From Acipenser ruthenus (lineage: Eukaryota > Chordata > Actinopteri > Acipenseriformes > Acipenseridae): 64,000 bases of DNA. A program made the translations under genes and the position numbers. The DNA lies in assembly GCF_902713425.1 (NCBI RefSeq), contig NC_081198.1, positions 23,481,188-23,545,187 on the forward strand, in the 5' to 3' direction. This document shows positions 1-11,030 of the stretch, in pieces (position 1 is the first letter of the stretch; each line of letters begins with the position of its first letter). The notes under the pieces are model-generated. The model made no database searches. It was not told the DNA's origin and saw nothing but the letters and a program-made list of their open reading frames with translations.

Positions 1-73
1 CACACTTGTCTGGTTAGCTGCATGCTCCCAGGAAACAACCTGCTGCTGTCTACATCATCATCACATGTGAATA

Positions 74-155
74 AAAGAAAGAAAGACAGCAAGAAAGAAA
101 GAGAGAAAGAAAGAGAGAAAGAGAGAAAGAAAGAGAGAAAGAAAAAAAAAAAGAA
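74..155 (+). repeat. GAAA/GAGA polypurine microsatellite (one per unit)
   Basis: An imperfect (GAAA)n/(GAGA)n tract ending in an A-run, about 110 nt downstream of U2 in gene sense. It occurs in every unit and its length accounts for most unit-length variation (for example the longer tract near 7060-7160). The human RNU2 unit also carries an embedded (CT)n.(GA)n microsatellite, so the layout is parallel, though the repeat motif differs. Confidence 0.9.
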
Positions 156-238
156 GTAAAACGGCGGGAAAACTTGCATCAACACTGGCACTCTCCCTCC
201 AGCAGGGGTAGACAAAATGCTCACAGGAGAGATCCAGA

Positions 239-254
239 TCTGACTTTGACCAAC
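239..254 (-). terminator. snRNA 3' box of U2 (unit 1; recurs in every unit)
   Basis: On the minus strand the sequence GTTGGTCAAAGTCAGA begins about 13 nt past the U2 3' end. It fits the snRNA 3'-box pattern GTTTN0-3AAARNNAGA with one mismatch. The 3' box directs Integrator-dependent 3' end formation. The same block is present downstream of every U2 3' portion in the window, including those cut off from their promoters by LINEs. Confidence 0.85.
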
Positions 255-266
255 GTTAGAGAAAGG

Positions 267-453
267 TGTGCACCGTTCCCGGAGGTACTGCAATACCGGG
301 CCGATGCGTGGAGTGGACAGAGCAAGCCCCTGTTCCATCTCCCGATTCCAAAAATCAATTTAATATATGGTCCCCTGATAGGGGACGTATCAGATATTAA
401 ACTGATAAGAACAGATACTACACTTGATCTTAGCCAAAAGGCCGAGAAGCGAT
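267..453 (-). ncRNA. RNU2: U2 snRNA, unit 1 (C135T variant)
   Basis: U2 snRNA is the spliceosomal RNA that pairs with the intron branch site and with U6 in the catalytic core; it acts in the nucleus as the U2 snRNP. Read on the minus strand, the gene starts ATCGCTTCTCGGCC at 453. It contains the branch-pairing GTAGTA (nt 33-38), the stem-loop IIa sequence (nt 48-66), stem-loop IIb GTCCCC-loop-GGGGAC, an Sm site ATTTTTGG (nt 99-106), and ends GGAACGGTGCAC near 267. Length is about 187 nt, close to human U2 (188). A C-to-T change lies at nt 135. The 3' end is set by similarity and could be off by a few bases. Confidence 0.96.
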
Positions 454-501
454 GGCGACTTGGCCCTTGCCCGGGGCCCCCCAGCCCGGACGGCACAGGG
501 G

Positions 502-518
502 GATTCAAAGGTGGGTGC
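502..518 (-). promoter_or_regulatory. PSE-like proximal element of U2 (unit 1; recurs in every unit)
   Basis: On the minus strand the block reads GCACCCACCTTTGAATC, lying 49-65 nt upstream of the U2 start. Vertebrate snRNA genes carry a proximal sequence element bound by SNAPc near -55, often with a CACC...TTGAA-like core. There is no TATA box here, as expected for a Pol II snRNA gene. The block is kept at the same offset in the other units and upstream of the LINE-split copies. Confidence 0.7.
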
Positions 519-660
519 AAAATTCCAAGCACAAGCAGACCCCCAAAAAACGGGCTGCTGCTTCCAGAGGGGAAATGTGCAATTTAAGCAGGAGAAAACA
601 AAACAAAGCAAAAACACACACATAACACCAAAAACAAAACATAAACTGGCGGAGTGCGTC

Positions 661-668
661 TTACAAAT
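661..668. promoter_or_regulatory. Possible degenerate octamer of the U2 distal element (unit 1)
   Basis: TTACAAAT matches the octamer ATGCAAAT at 6 of 8 positions and lies at about -208 to -215, where vertebrate snRNA enhancers (DSE) usually sit. A GGCGGAG GC-box-like stretch is adjacent at 648-654. The match is weak and the call rests largely on position. Confidence 0.3.
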
Positions 669-1045
669 AGTCATGCCAAGCTGCTATGCTGTGCAAGGTG
701 CCTTGGTAACTAAAACTGTGCCTCGCTGGCTGGCTGGCTTGCTAAGAAGGTCCTGGCATAGGGACATGTTCCACCACACTTGTCTGGTTAGCTGCATGCT
801 CCCAGGAAACAAACTGCTGCTGTCTACATCATCACCACATATGAATAAAAGAAAGAAAGAAAGCAAGAAAGAAAGAGAAAGAAAGAGAGAAAGAAAGAAA
901 GAGAGAAAGAAAGAAAGAAAGAAAAAAAAAAGAAGTAAAACGGCGGGAAAACTTGCATCAACACTGGCACTCTCCCTCCAGCAGGGGTAGACAAAATGCT
1001 CACAGGAGAGATCCAGATCTGACTTTGACCAACGTTAGAGAAAGG

Positions 1046-1232
1046 TGTGCACCGTTCCCGGAGGTACTGCAATACCGGGCCGATGCGTGGAGTGGACGGA
1101 GCAAGCCCCTGTTCCATCTCCCGATTCCAAAAATCAATTTAATATATGGTCCCCTGATAGGGGACGTATCAGATATTAAACTGATAAGAACAGATACTAC
1201 ACTTGATCTTAGCCAAAAGGCCGAGAAGCGAT
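1046..1232 (-). ncRNA. RNU2: U2 snRNA, unit 2
   Basis: Uninterrupted copy with the majority sequence of the array (C at nt 135, C at nt 28); used here as the reference copy. Confidence 0.96.
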
Positions 1233-1819
1233 GGCGACTTGGCCCTTGCCCGGGGCCCCCCAGCCCGGACGGCACAGGGGGATTCAAAGGTGGGTGCAAA
1301 ATTCCAAGCACAAGCAGACCCCCAAAAAACGGGCTGCTGCTTCCAGAGGGGAAATGTGCAATTTAAGCAGGAGAAAACAAAACAAAGCAAAAACACACAC
1401 ATAACACCAAAAACAAAACATAAACTGGCGGAGTGCGTCTTACAAATAGTCATGCCAAGCTGCTATGCTGTGCAAGGTGCCTTGGGTAACTACAACTGTG
1501 CCTCGCTGGCTGGCTGGCTTGCTAAGAAGGTCCTGGCATAGGGACATGTTCCACCACACTTGTCTGGTTAGCTGCATGCTCCCAGGAAACAACCTGCTGC
1601 TGTCTACATCATCATCACATGTGAATAAAAGAAAGAAAGACAGCAAGAAAGAAAGAGAGAAAGAAAGAGAGAAAGAGAGAAAGAAAGAGAGAAAGAAAAA
1701 AAAAAGAAGTAAAACGGCGGGAAAACTTGCATCAACACTGGCACTCTCCCTCCAGCAGGGGTAGACAAAATGCTCACAGGAGAGATCCAGATCTGACTTT
1801 GACCAACGTTAGAGAAAGG

Positions 1820-2006
1820 TGTGCACCGTTCCCGGAGGTACTGCAATACCGGGCCGATGCGTGGAGTGGACAGAGCAAGCCCCTGTTCCATCTCCCGATT
1901 CCAAAAATCAATTTAATATATGGTCCCCTGATAGGGGACGTATCAGATATTAAACTGATAAGAACAGATACTACACTTGATCTTAGCCAAAAGGCCGAGA
2001 AGCGAT
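1820..2006 (-). ncRNA. RNU2: U2 snRNA, unit 3 (C135T)
   Basis: Uninterrupted; carries the same nt-135 change as unit 1. Confidence 0.96.
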
Positions 2007-2599
2007 GGCGACTTGGCCCTTGCCCGGGGCCCCCCAGCCCGGACGGCACAGGGGGATTCAAAGGTGGGTGCAAAATTCCAAGCACAAGCAGACCCCCAAA
2101 AAACGGGCTGCTGCTTCCAGAGGGGAAATGTGCAATTTAAGCAGGAGAAAACAAAACAAAGCAAAAACACACACATAACACCAAAAACAAAACATAAACT
2201 GGCGGAGTGCGTCTTACAAATAGTCATGCCAAGCTGCTATGCTGTGCAAGGTGCCTTGGTAACTAAAACTGTGCCTCGCTGGCTGGCTGGCTTGCTAAGA
2301 AGGTCCTGGCATAGGGACATGTTCCACCACACTTGTCTGGTTAGCTGCATGCTCCCAGGAAACAAACTGCTGCTGTCTACATCATCACCACATATGAATA
2401 AAAGAAAGAAAGAAAGCAAGAAAGAAAGAGAAAGAAAGAGAGAAAGAAAGAAAGAGAGAAAGAAAGAAAGAAAGAAAAAAAAAAAGAAGTAAAACGGCGG
2501 GAAAACTTGCATCAACACTGGCACTCTCCCTCCAGCAGGGGTAGACAAAATGCTCACAGGAGAGATCCAGATCTGACTTTGACCAACGTTAGAGAAAGG

Positions 2600-2786
2600 T
2601 GTGCACCGTTCCCGGAGGTACTGCAATACCGGGCCGATGCGTGGAGTGGACGGAGCAAGCCCCTGTTCCATCTCCCGATTCCAAAAATCAATTTAATATA
2701 TGGTCCCCTGATAGGGGACGTATCAGATATTAAACTGATAAGAACAGATACTACACTTGATCTTAGCCAAAAGGCCGAGAAGCGAT
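2600..2786 (-). ncRNA. RNU2: U2 snRNA, unit 4
   Basis: Uninterrupted, majority sequence. Confidence 0.96.
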
Positions 2787-3372
2787 GGCGACTTGGCCCT
2801 TGCCCGGGGCCCCCCAGCCCGGACGGCACAGGGGGATTCAAAGGTGGGTGCAAAATTCCAAGCACAAGCAGACCCCCAAAAAACGGGCTGCTGCTTCCAG
2901 AGGGGAAATGTGCAATTTAAGCAGGAGAAAACAAAACAAAGCAAAAACACACACATAACACCAAAAACAAAACATAAACTGGCGGAGTGCGTCTTACAAA
3001 TAGTCATGCCAAGCTGCTATGCTGTGCAAGGTGCCTTGGGTAACTACAACTGTGCCTCGCTGGCTGGCTGGCTTGCTAAGAAGGTCCTGGCATAGAGACA
3101 TGTTCCACCACACTTGTCTGGTTAGCTGCATGCTCCCAGGAAACAACCTGCTGCTGTCTACATCATCACCACATGTGAATAAAAGAAAGAAAGACAGCAA
3201 GAAAGAAAGAGAGAAAGAAAGAGAGAAAGAGAGAAAGAAAGAAAGAAAGAAAAAAAAAGAAGTAAAACGGCGGGAAAACTTGCATCAACACTGGCACTCT
3301 CCCTCCAGCAGGGGTAGACAAAATGCTCACAGGAGAGATCCAGATCTGACTTTGACCAACGTTAGAGAAAGG

Positions 3373-3559
3373 TGTGCACCGTTCCCGGAGGTACTGCAAT
3401 ACCGGGCCGATGCGTGGAGTGGACGGAGCAAGCCCCTGTTCCATCTCCCGATTCCAAAAATCAATTTAATATATGGTCCCCTGATAGGGGACGTATCAGA
3501 TATTAAACTGATAAGAACAGATACTACACTTGATCTTAGCCAAAAGGCCGAGAAGCGAT
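3373..3559 (-). ncRNA. RNU2: U2 snRNA, unit 5
   Basis: Uninterrupted, majority sequence; last unit of the first left higher-order block. Confidence 0.96.
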
Positions 3560-4146
3560 GGCGACTTGGCCCTTGCCCGGGGCCCCCCAGCCCGGACGGC
3601 ACAGGGGGATTCAAAGGTGGGTGCAAAATTCCAAGCACAAGCAGACCCCCAAAAAACGGGCTGCTGCTTCCAGAGGGGAAATGTGCAATTTAAGCAGGAG
3701 AAAACAAAACAAAGCAAAAACACACACATAACACCAAAAACAAAACATAAACTGGCGGAGTGCGTCTTACAAATAGTCATGCCAAGCTGCTATGCTGTGC
3801 AAGGTGCCTTGGGTAACTACAACTGTGCCTCGCTGGCTGGCTGGCTTGCTAAGAAGGTCCTGGCATAGGGACATGTTCCACCACACTTGTCTGGTTAGCT
3901 GCATGCTCCCAGGAAACAACCTGCTGCTGTCTACATCATCATCACATGTGAATAAAAGAAAGAAAGACAGCAAGAAAGAAAGAGAGAAAGAAAGAGAGAA
4001 AGAGAGAAAGAAAGAGAGAAAGAAAAAAAAAAGAAGTAAAACGGCGGGAAAACTTGCATCAACACTGGCACTCTCCCTCCAGCAGGGGTAGACAAAATGC
4101 TCACAGGAGAGATCCAGATCTGACTTTGACCAACGTTAGAGAAAGG

Positions 4147-4333
4147 TGTGCACCGTTCCCGGAGGTACTGCAATACCGGGCCGATGCGTGGAGTGGACAG
4201 AGCAAGCCCCTGTTCCATCTCCCGATTCCAAAAATCAATTTAATATATGGTCCCCTGATAGGGGACGTATCAGATATTAAACTGATAAGAACAGATACTA
4301 CACTTGATCTTAGCCAAAAGGCCGAGAAGCGAT
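4147..4333 (-). ncRNA. RNU2: U2 snRNA, unit 6 (C135T)
   Basis: Uninterrupted; counterpart of unit 1 in the second higher-order block. Confidence 0.96.
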
Positions 4334-4925
4334 GGCGACTTGGCCCTTGCCCGGGGCCCCCCAGCCCGGACGGCACAGGGGGATTCAAAGGTGGGTGCAA
4401 AATTCCAAGCACAAGCAGACCCCCAAAAAACGGGCTGCTGCTTCCAGAGGGGAAATGTGCAATTTAAGCAGGAGAAAACAAAACAAAGCAAAAACACACA
4501 CATAACACCAAAAACAAAACATAAACTGGCGGAGTGCGTCTTACAAATAGTCATGCCAAGCTGCTATGCTGTGCAAGGTGCCTTGGTAACTAAAACTGTG
4601 CCTCGCTGGCTGGCTGGCTTGCTAAGAAGGTCCTGGCATAGGGACATGTTCCACCACACTTGTCTGGTTAGCTGCATGCTCCCAGGAAACAAACTGCTGC
4701 TGTCTACATCATCACCACATATGAATAAAAGAAAGAAAGAAAGCAAGAAAGAAAGAGAAAGAAAGAGAGAAAGAAAGAAAGAGAGAAAGAAAGAAAGAAA
4801 GAAAAAAAAAAGAAGTAAAACGGCGGGAAAACTTGCATCAACACTGGCACTCTCCCTCCAGCAGGGGTAGACAAAATGCTCACAGGAGAGATCCAGATCT
4901 GACTTTGACCAACGTTAGAGAAAGG

Positions 4926-5112
4926 TGTGCACCGTTCCCGGAGGTACTGCAATACCGGGCCGATGCGTGGAGTGGACGGAGCAAGCCCCTGTTCCATCTC
5001 CCGATTCCAAAAATCAATTTAATATATGGTCCCCTGATAGGGGACGTATCAGATATTAAACTGATAAGAACAGATACTACACTTGATCTTAGCCAAAAGG
5101 CCGAGAAGCGAT
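4926..5112 (-). ncRNA. RNU2: U2 snRNA, unit 7
   Basis: Uninterrupted, majority sequence; counterpart of unit 2. Confidence 0.96.
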
Positions 5113-5699
5113 GGCGACTTGGCCCTTGCCCGGGGCCCCCCAGCCCGGACGGCACAGGGGGATTCAAAGGTGGGTGCAAAATTCCAAGCACAAGCAGACC
5201 CCCAAAAAACGGGCTGCTGCTTCCAGAGGGGAAATGTGCAATTTAAGCAGGAGAAAACAAAACAAAGCAAAAACACACACATAACACCAAAAACAAAACA
5301 TAAACTGGCGGAGTGCGTCTTACAAATAGTCATGCCAAGCTGCTATGCTGTGCAAGGTGCCTTGGGTAACTACAACTGTGCCTCGCTGGCTGGCTGGCTT
5401 GCTAAGAAGGTCCTGGCATAGGGACATGTTCCACCACACTTGTCTGGTTAGCTGCATGCTCCCAGGAAACAACCTGCTGCTGTCTACATCATCATCACAT
5501 GTGAATAAAAGAAAGAAAGACAGCAAGAAAGAAAGAGAGAAAGAAAGAGAGAAAGAGAGAAAGAAAGAGAGAAAGAAAAAAAAAAGAAGTAAAACGGCGG
5601 GAAAACTTGCATCAACACTGGCACTCTCCCTCCAGCAGGGGTAGACAAAATGCTCACAGGAGAGATCCAGATCTGACTTTGACCAACGTTAGAGAAAGG

Positions 5700-5886
5700 T
5701 GTGCACCGTTCCCGGAGGTACTGCAATACCGGGCCGATGCGTGGAGTGGACAGAGCAAGCCCCTGTTCCATCTCCCGATTCCAAAAATCAATTTAATATA
5801 TGGTCCCCTGATAGGGGACGTATCAGATATTAAACTGATAAGAACAGATACTACACTTGATCTTAGCCAAAAGGCCGAGAAGCGAT
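5700..5886 (-). ncRNA. RNU2: U2 snRNA, unit 8 (C135T)
   Basis: Uninterrupted; counterpart of unit 3. Confidence 0.96.
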
Positions 5887-6479
5887 GGCGACTTGGCCCT
5901 TGCCCGGGGCCCCCCAGCCCGGACGGCACAGGGGGATTCAAAGGTGGGTGCAAAATTCCAAGCACAAGCAGACCCCCAAAAAACGGGCTGCTGCTTCCAG
6001 AGGGGAAATGTGCAATTTAAGCAGGAGAAAACAAAACAAAGCAAAAACACACACATAACACCAAAAACAAAACATAAACTGGCGGAGTGCGTCTTACAAA
6101 TAGTCATGCCAAGCTGCTATGCTGTGCAAGGTGCCTTGGTAACTAAAACTGTGCCTCGCTGGCTGGCTGGCTTGCTAAGAAGGTCCTGGCATAGGGACAT
6201 GTTCCACCACACTTGTCTGGTTAGCTGCATGCTCCCAGGAAACAAACTGCTGCTGTCTACATCATCACCACATATGAATAAAAGAAAGAAAGAAAGCAAG
6301 AAAGAAAGAGAAAGAAAGAGAGAAAGAAAGAAAGAGAGAAAGAAAGAAAGAAAGAAAAAAAAAAAGAAGTAAAACGGCGGGAAAACTTGCATCAACACTG
6401 GCACTCTCCCTCCAGCAGGGGTAGACAAAATGCTCACAGGAGAGATCCAGATCTGACTTTGACCAACGTTAGAGAAAGG

Positions 6480-6666
6480 TGTGCACCGTTCCCGGAGGTA
6501 CTGCAATACCGGGCCGATGCGTGGAGTGGACGGAGCAAGCCCCTGTTCCATCTCCCGATTCCAAAAATCAATTTAATATATGGTCCCCTGATAGGGGACG
6601 TATCAGATATTAAACTGATAAGAACAGATACTACACTTGATCTTAGCCAAAAGGCCGAGAAGCGAT
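6480..6666 (-). ncRNA. RNU2: U2 snRNA, unit 9
   Basis: Uninterrupted, majority sequence; counterpart of unit 4. Confidence 0.96.
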
Positions 6667-7274
6667 GGCGACTTGGCCCTTGCCCGGGGCCCCCCAGCCC
6701 GGACGGCACAGGGGGATTCAAAGGTGGGTGCAAAATTCCAAGCACAAGCAGACCCCCAAAAAACGGGCTGCTGCTTCCAGAGGGGAAATGTGCAATTTAA
6801 GCAGGAGAAAACAAAACAAAGCAAAAACACACACATAACACCAAAAACAAAACATAAACTGGCGGAGTGCGTCTTACAAATAGTCATGCCAAGCTGCTAT
6901 GCTGTGCAAGGTGCCTTGGGTAACTACAACTGTGCCTCGCTGGCTGGCTGGCTTGCTAAGAAGGTCCTGGCATAGGGACATGTTCCACCACACTTGTCTG
7001 GTTAGCTGCATGCTCCCAGGAAACAACCTGCTGCTGTCTACATCATCACCACATGTGAATAAAAGAAAGAAAGACAGCAAGAAAGAAAGAGAGAAAGAAA
7101 GAGAGAAAGAAAGAAAGAGAGAAAGAAAGAAAGAGAGAAAGAAAGAAAGAGAAAAAAAAAGAAGTAAAACGGCGGGAAAACTTGCATCAACACTGGCACT
7201 CTCCCTCCAGCAGGGGTAGACAAAATGCTCACAGGAGAGATCCAGATCTGACTTTGACCAACGTTAGAGAAAGG

Positions 7275-7424
7275 TGTGCACCGTTCCCGGAGGTACTGCA
7301 ATACCGGGCCGATGCGTGGAGTGGACGGAGCAAGCCCCTGTTCCATCTCCCGATTCCAAAAATCAATTTAATATATGGTCCCCTGATAGGGGACGTATCA
7401 GATATTAAACTGATAAGAACAGAT
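7275..7424 (-). pseudogene. U2 snRNA unit 10, 3' portion (nt 38-187), cut by LINE A
   Basis: The U2 3' 150 nt, including the Sm site and 3' box, separated from their promoter by LINE A. The 5' 34 nt are at 12756-12789. Together they make 184 nt, so 3 nt (AGT, nt 35-37) were lost at insertion. This locus cannot make normal U2. Confidence 0.93.
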
Positions 7425-7550
7425 TTTTTTTTTTTTTATTTATTTTTACAATCAACACAATACACAATTACAAAACTAACACATACAATTCACAATAACA
7501 ATAGTTAACAGGCACCTCTAAAACACGTTTGTACAAAAGAGTGCATGTCC

Positions 7551-10500
7551 TTAAATAAAGTCCTCTTCCTGCCTTGACAAGCCCAGACACTCCAACCTAG
7601 CACCAGCACTGCCCGGCCACTTCTCCCACCGCCAGATCCTCTCTGCTTCTTCACGCCCCCTCCTGTTGACATCACGCAATACATAGTCCCGTATGGCCCT
7701 TTGGCCGATCTCATAGGTCACACGGCAGCTCAAGGTCTCAGATTTCAAGACCAGGATATTCCTTGCCTTCCACAGGGCCTCCTTAAAACAGTTCACCACA
7801 CACCAGAGCTGCCATGAGCCTTCCTCCTTCTTCTTTGGGCCATACAAAACCAGCTGTTCCTCCAACAGGTTGCCTTCCATCCACACAGCCAACAGGGGGG
7901 ACGCCTTTCTCCACAAGCGCCTGGCAGACTCGCACTCCCACAACAGATGGCACACCGATTCCTCCGCCCCACAGCCCTGAAAAGGACAGCTAGGGGTCTT
8001 GCACATCCCTCTGCCATGCATCACCGCTCTCACCGGCAACACCTCATGCATGATAAGCCAGGCCAGGTCTTTATGCTGGTTCATCAAAGCAGGATGGGCA
8101 GCATTCCACCACACCTTCTCTGGATCACCTACTGCAACCCTCTTTATAGGACATGTGGTCACACTCTCCTGCACAAAAGAAAGCAGTTTTCTTGGTTTTA
8201 AAAGCAGGTCTTTGTCAACCTTCCCCGTCAGTTTCCCCTTTAAGAACTCTTTAAACACTGCATACCCAAAGGGAGGATCAAAAACAATCGGGACAGTAAG
8301 GGGGATCTTTAAAATTCCTAGAAACCTTAAAAACGCCCCCATAAAAAACCTCACAAACAAAGCCCCTTGACACTCCCCTCTTAACACCAATTCAACATGC
8401 CTGCAAACTGCGTGAACATATAAAAACGTTTCCAATTCCGGAAGCCCTTTACCACCCTTTAATACCCCTTTACACACCACCTCTCTCTTCAAACGCTCCC
8501 ACTTGGCACCCCAAAAAAACCGAAACATCTGCCTTTTTAAAACTGTGATAACAGCCCTGGGGGGTGGGAAGACCACTCCCACATACAGAAGCAAGGGGAG
8601 AATGACCGCCTTGACAATGAGCACCTTCCCCTCCAGTGTCAGGCTCCTCTGTGTCCACAGCCCCATTTTCTGGCCCACTTTCTTTGAGACCTCCACCCAA
8701 TTGCTCAGACCAGATCCTGTGGCGTCCATCCTTATACCTAAAACTTTTATAAAATCAGTTTTCACGCATACCCCAACATCCGGTACCCCCTCCCATCCCC
8801 CAAACAACATGCACTCCGACTTCTCCTTATTCAACTTGGACCCGGAGGCCACACAAAAACACTCACACTGCCACAACACTCGTTTAATTGCTCTCTCACT
8901 CACACACAACACATTCACATCATCCATATACAAGACGCACTTTGCCTCAGCTCCTCCACCCCCCGGGATAGCCAGCCCCCTGATCACCTTGTCTTTACGG
9001 AGGGCCTGAGCCAAAGGTTCCATACAACAGATAAAAAGCAGGGGGGACAGCGGGCAGCCTTGTCTTACTCCACTCTTGATATCAATTTGACCGGATAGCT
9101 TCCCATTGATACTCACTCTACTCCCTATATTACTATAGAGGAGACTTACCCACTTAACAATTTGATCTGTAAACCCCATTTTTCTCAAAACCTGGAGCAT
9201 AAACTCATGAGAGATCCTGTCGTATGCCTTTTCCAAGTCCAAATTCAAAAGGCATACCGGCACCTTACGGTCCTGTGCAAAAAAGACAGCATCTCTCAGT
9301 AAGATAAGGCTATCCGTAATCTTCCGCCCTGGAACGCCACAGGTCTGATCCGGATGGATCACCTCTTCTATCACCGTCCTCATTCTGCAAGTTAAAATCT
9401 TAGAAAAACATTTGTAATCCACATTTAAAAGGGTTAGAGGTCTCCAGTTTGCCAGTTCCTCTTTACAGTTCTTCTTAAAGACCAGCACTATAATCCCCTG
9501 TCTAAAGGATGCCGGCATCTCCTCCTTCAGCAAAGTCTCATTGAACACCCTGGTTAAGTCCGGCCCAACCAAGTTCCAACAGGTCTTGTAAAATTCTCTG
9601 GGCAGACCATCCCCGCCCGGCGTCTTCCCGTCCCTGAAAGACTCCATAGCAGCAGCAGCCTCCTCCAGGGAGATCACCCCGTTCAATACCTCACCCTGAC
9701 ACACCCTCCTCTCCAACCCCTCCAACATATCACTCACCATGCTCTCATCAATCACCTTCCTTTCATACAACTTGGTGTAAAACCTCTCAGCCACATCTAT
9801 CATGCCCTCCGTCTCCTTCCTCACCACCCCACTCTCATCTCTCAACCCATACAACACCTTACTGCCACTCATCACTTTCTTAAAGAAGTACCTAGAGCAC
9901 TTCTCGTTCTCCTCCAAATGCCGCACCTTACTCTCCACAATCACACTCTCGGTTCTCTTTACATGCAGCACTTTTAATTTGTTCTTAATCTCACACACAT
10001 CACTCGCCACATTACACCCCATACTCCCCAATTCATACATCCTATTCAACTTCCTTTGCAACCGGCTCACCTTCTTTCTCTCCATTTTTGCCATCCACAC
10101 CCCCACTTCCACAAAAAACTTTTTAATTTTATTTTTTATACACTCCCACCACTCACCCACTGAATCAAACATTTCTTTCAATGACTGCCACCCCTTGTAC
10201 CTCCTCTCAAACTCACTCATAACATCCTTATTCTTTAACACACTCACATTTAACTTCCACACCCCTCTCCCCACCACACACACCCCTTCCAGTTTCACCT
10301 CCGCACACACCATCACATGGTCAGAATAAAACACAGGCACACACACACATGCCACCCACTCCACTTCCTTTGAAGAAAAAATAAAGTCAATCCTAGAAGC
10401 CCTCACACCCGTTGTATCCGACCACGTGTATCCCGATAGCCCTGGATACAACCTCCTAAACCCATCTACTAATTGAGCATCCTGCACAATACTCCCCAAC

Positions 10501-11030
10501 ATCTTAGAGGTTTTATCCAGCTTCACACCCTCACCCTTCCTATCACTCACGCTTAACACACAATTGAAGTCCCCTCCCCAAATCACAATCTTTGATGTTT
10601 TCACAAACACCCTCAGTTTCTCAAAGCACTCAACCCTTTCATGCTTATCTGGCGAGGCGTACACATTTATAACCCTCACCTCCTTCCCCATCCACTCCAC
10701 ATCCACTACCACAGCTCTCCCACACTCAACCACAGTTTTACTTTTAATCTCTATATTTTTATTTTTGAATAACACAGCCACACCTGCATTCTTACAACCA
10801 TTTGCCCCTGACCACACCGATGCACCATACACCCACATACTCTCAAATTCCTTATAAGCTTCTCTAAAGGGGAGACCACACTCCTGTAACAGCAGCACAT
10901 CTGCCTTTACACTACCCAAAGAATCTAAAATCATTTTGCACCTATCCTTACTCCTCACACTCCTCACATTAATAGTTGCTATGGACAACGCCATCACAAC
11001 ACTCAACCAAATTATTAGTGACCTTACCAT
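7551..11030 (-). CDS. LINE A ORF2: AP-type endonuclease plus reverse transcriptase (1159 aa)
   Basis: The protein nicks target DNA and copies the LINE RNA at the nick (target-primed reverse transcription). Residues about 14-245 form an exonuclease-endonuclease-phosphatase fold domain with LLLQECG (47-53), GGDFN (about 152-156) and SDH (about 237-239). The RT spans roughly 500-760 with NWRPLTLLN, LNLDLEKAYDR, SGVRQGCPLSPLL and the catalytic YMDD at 701-704. A C-terminal Cys/His cluster near CPFQGCGAEESVCHLLWEC is typical of this type of LINE. The first Met is used; an alternative Met at residue 14 lies at the domain edge. ORF2 starts inside the end of ORF1 (ATGGTAA overlap), consistent with termination-reinitiation. 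The frame is open throughout. Confidence 0.95.
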   Translation of the reverse strand: MVRSLIIWLSVVMALSIATINVRSVRSKDRCKMILDSLGSVKADVLLLQECGLPFREAYKEFESMWVYGASVWSGANGCKNAGVAVLFKNKNIEIKSKTVVECGRAVVVDVEWMGKEVRVINVYASPDKHERVECFEKLRVFVKTSKIVIWGGDFNCVLSVSDRKGEGVKLDKTSKMLGSIVQDAQLVDGFRRLYPGLSGYTWSDTTGVRASRIDFIFSSKEVEWVACVCVPVFYSDHVMVCAEVKLEGVCVVGRGVWKLNVSVLKNKDVMSEFERRYKGWQSLKEMFDSVGEWWECIKNKIKKFFVEVGVWMAKMERKKVSRLQRKLNRMYELGSMGCNVASDVCEIKNKLKVLHVKRTESVIVESKVRHLEENEKCSRYFFKKVMSGSKVLYGLRDESGVVRKETEGMIDVAERFYTKLYERKVIDESMVSDMLEGLERRVCQGEVLNGVISLEEAAAAMESFRDGKTPGGDGLPREFYKTCWNLVGPDLTRVFNETLLKEEMPASFRQGIIVLVFKKNCKEELANWRPLTLLNVDYKCFSKILTCRMRTVIEEVIHPDQTCGVPGRKITDSLILLRDAVFFAQDRKVPVCLLNLDLEKAYDRISHEFMLQVLRKMGFTDQIVKWVSLLYSNIGSRVSINGKLSGQIDIKSGVRQGCPLSPLLFICCMEPLAQALRKDKVIRGLAIPGGGGAEAKCVLYMDDVNVLCVSERAIKRVLWQCECFCVASGSKLNKEKSECMLFGGWEGVPDVGVCVKTDFIKVLGIRMDATGSGLSNWVEVSKKVGQKMGLWTQRSLTLEGKVLIVKAVILPLLLYVGVVFPPPRAVITVLKRQMFRFFWGAKWERLKREVVCKGVLKGGKGLPELETFLYVHAVCRHVELVLRGECQGALFVRFFMGAFLRFLGILKIPLTVPIVFDPPFGYAVFKEFLKGKLTGKVDKDLLLKPRKLLSFVQESVTTCPIKRVAVGDPEKVWWNAAHPALMNQHKDLAWLIMHEVLPVRAVMHGRGMCKTPSCPFQGCGAEESVCHLLWECESARRLWRKASPLLAVWMEGNLLEEQLVLYGPKKKEEGSWQLWCVVNCFKEALWKARNILVLKSETLSCRVTYEIGQRAIRDYVLRDVNRRGREEAERIWRWEKWPGSAGARLECLGLSRQEEDFI

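Larger units (their letters stand above)
1..7424 (-). repeat. Five-unit higher-order repeat, about two copies of 3880 bp
   Basis: U2 starts at 267, 1046, 1820 and 2600 recur at 4147, 4926, 5700 and 6480, exactly 3880 bp later. Unit lengths (779, 774, 780, 773, 774) and diagnostic changes recur in the same order: U2 C135T is in units 1, 3, 6 and 8 only. The fifth pair (3373 and 7275) differs by 22 bp, in the GA tract. This is a higher-order structure on top of the basic unit, best explained by a recent block duplication. Confidence 0.9.

Noticed and set aside
174-587. Recurring open frames of 94-228 aa across every U2 unit (both strands), some ending in Lys/Glu/Arg-rich runs
   Set aside because: They overlap U2, its promoter and the GA microsatellite; they recur only because the units do. 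No domain is visible and the basic runs are translated GAAA repeats.
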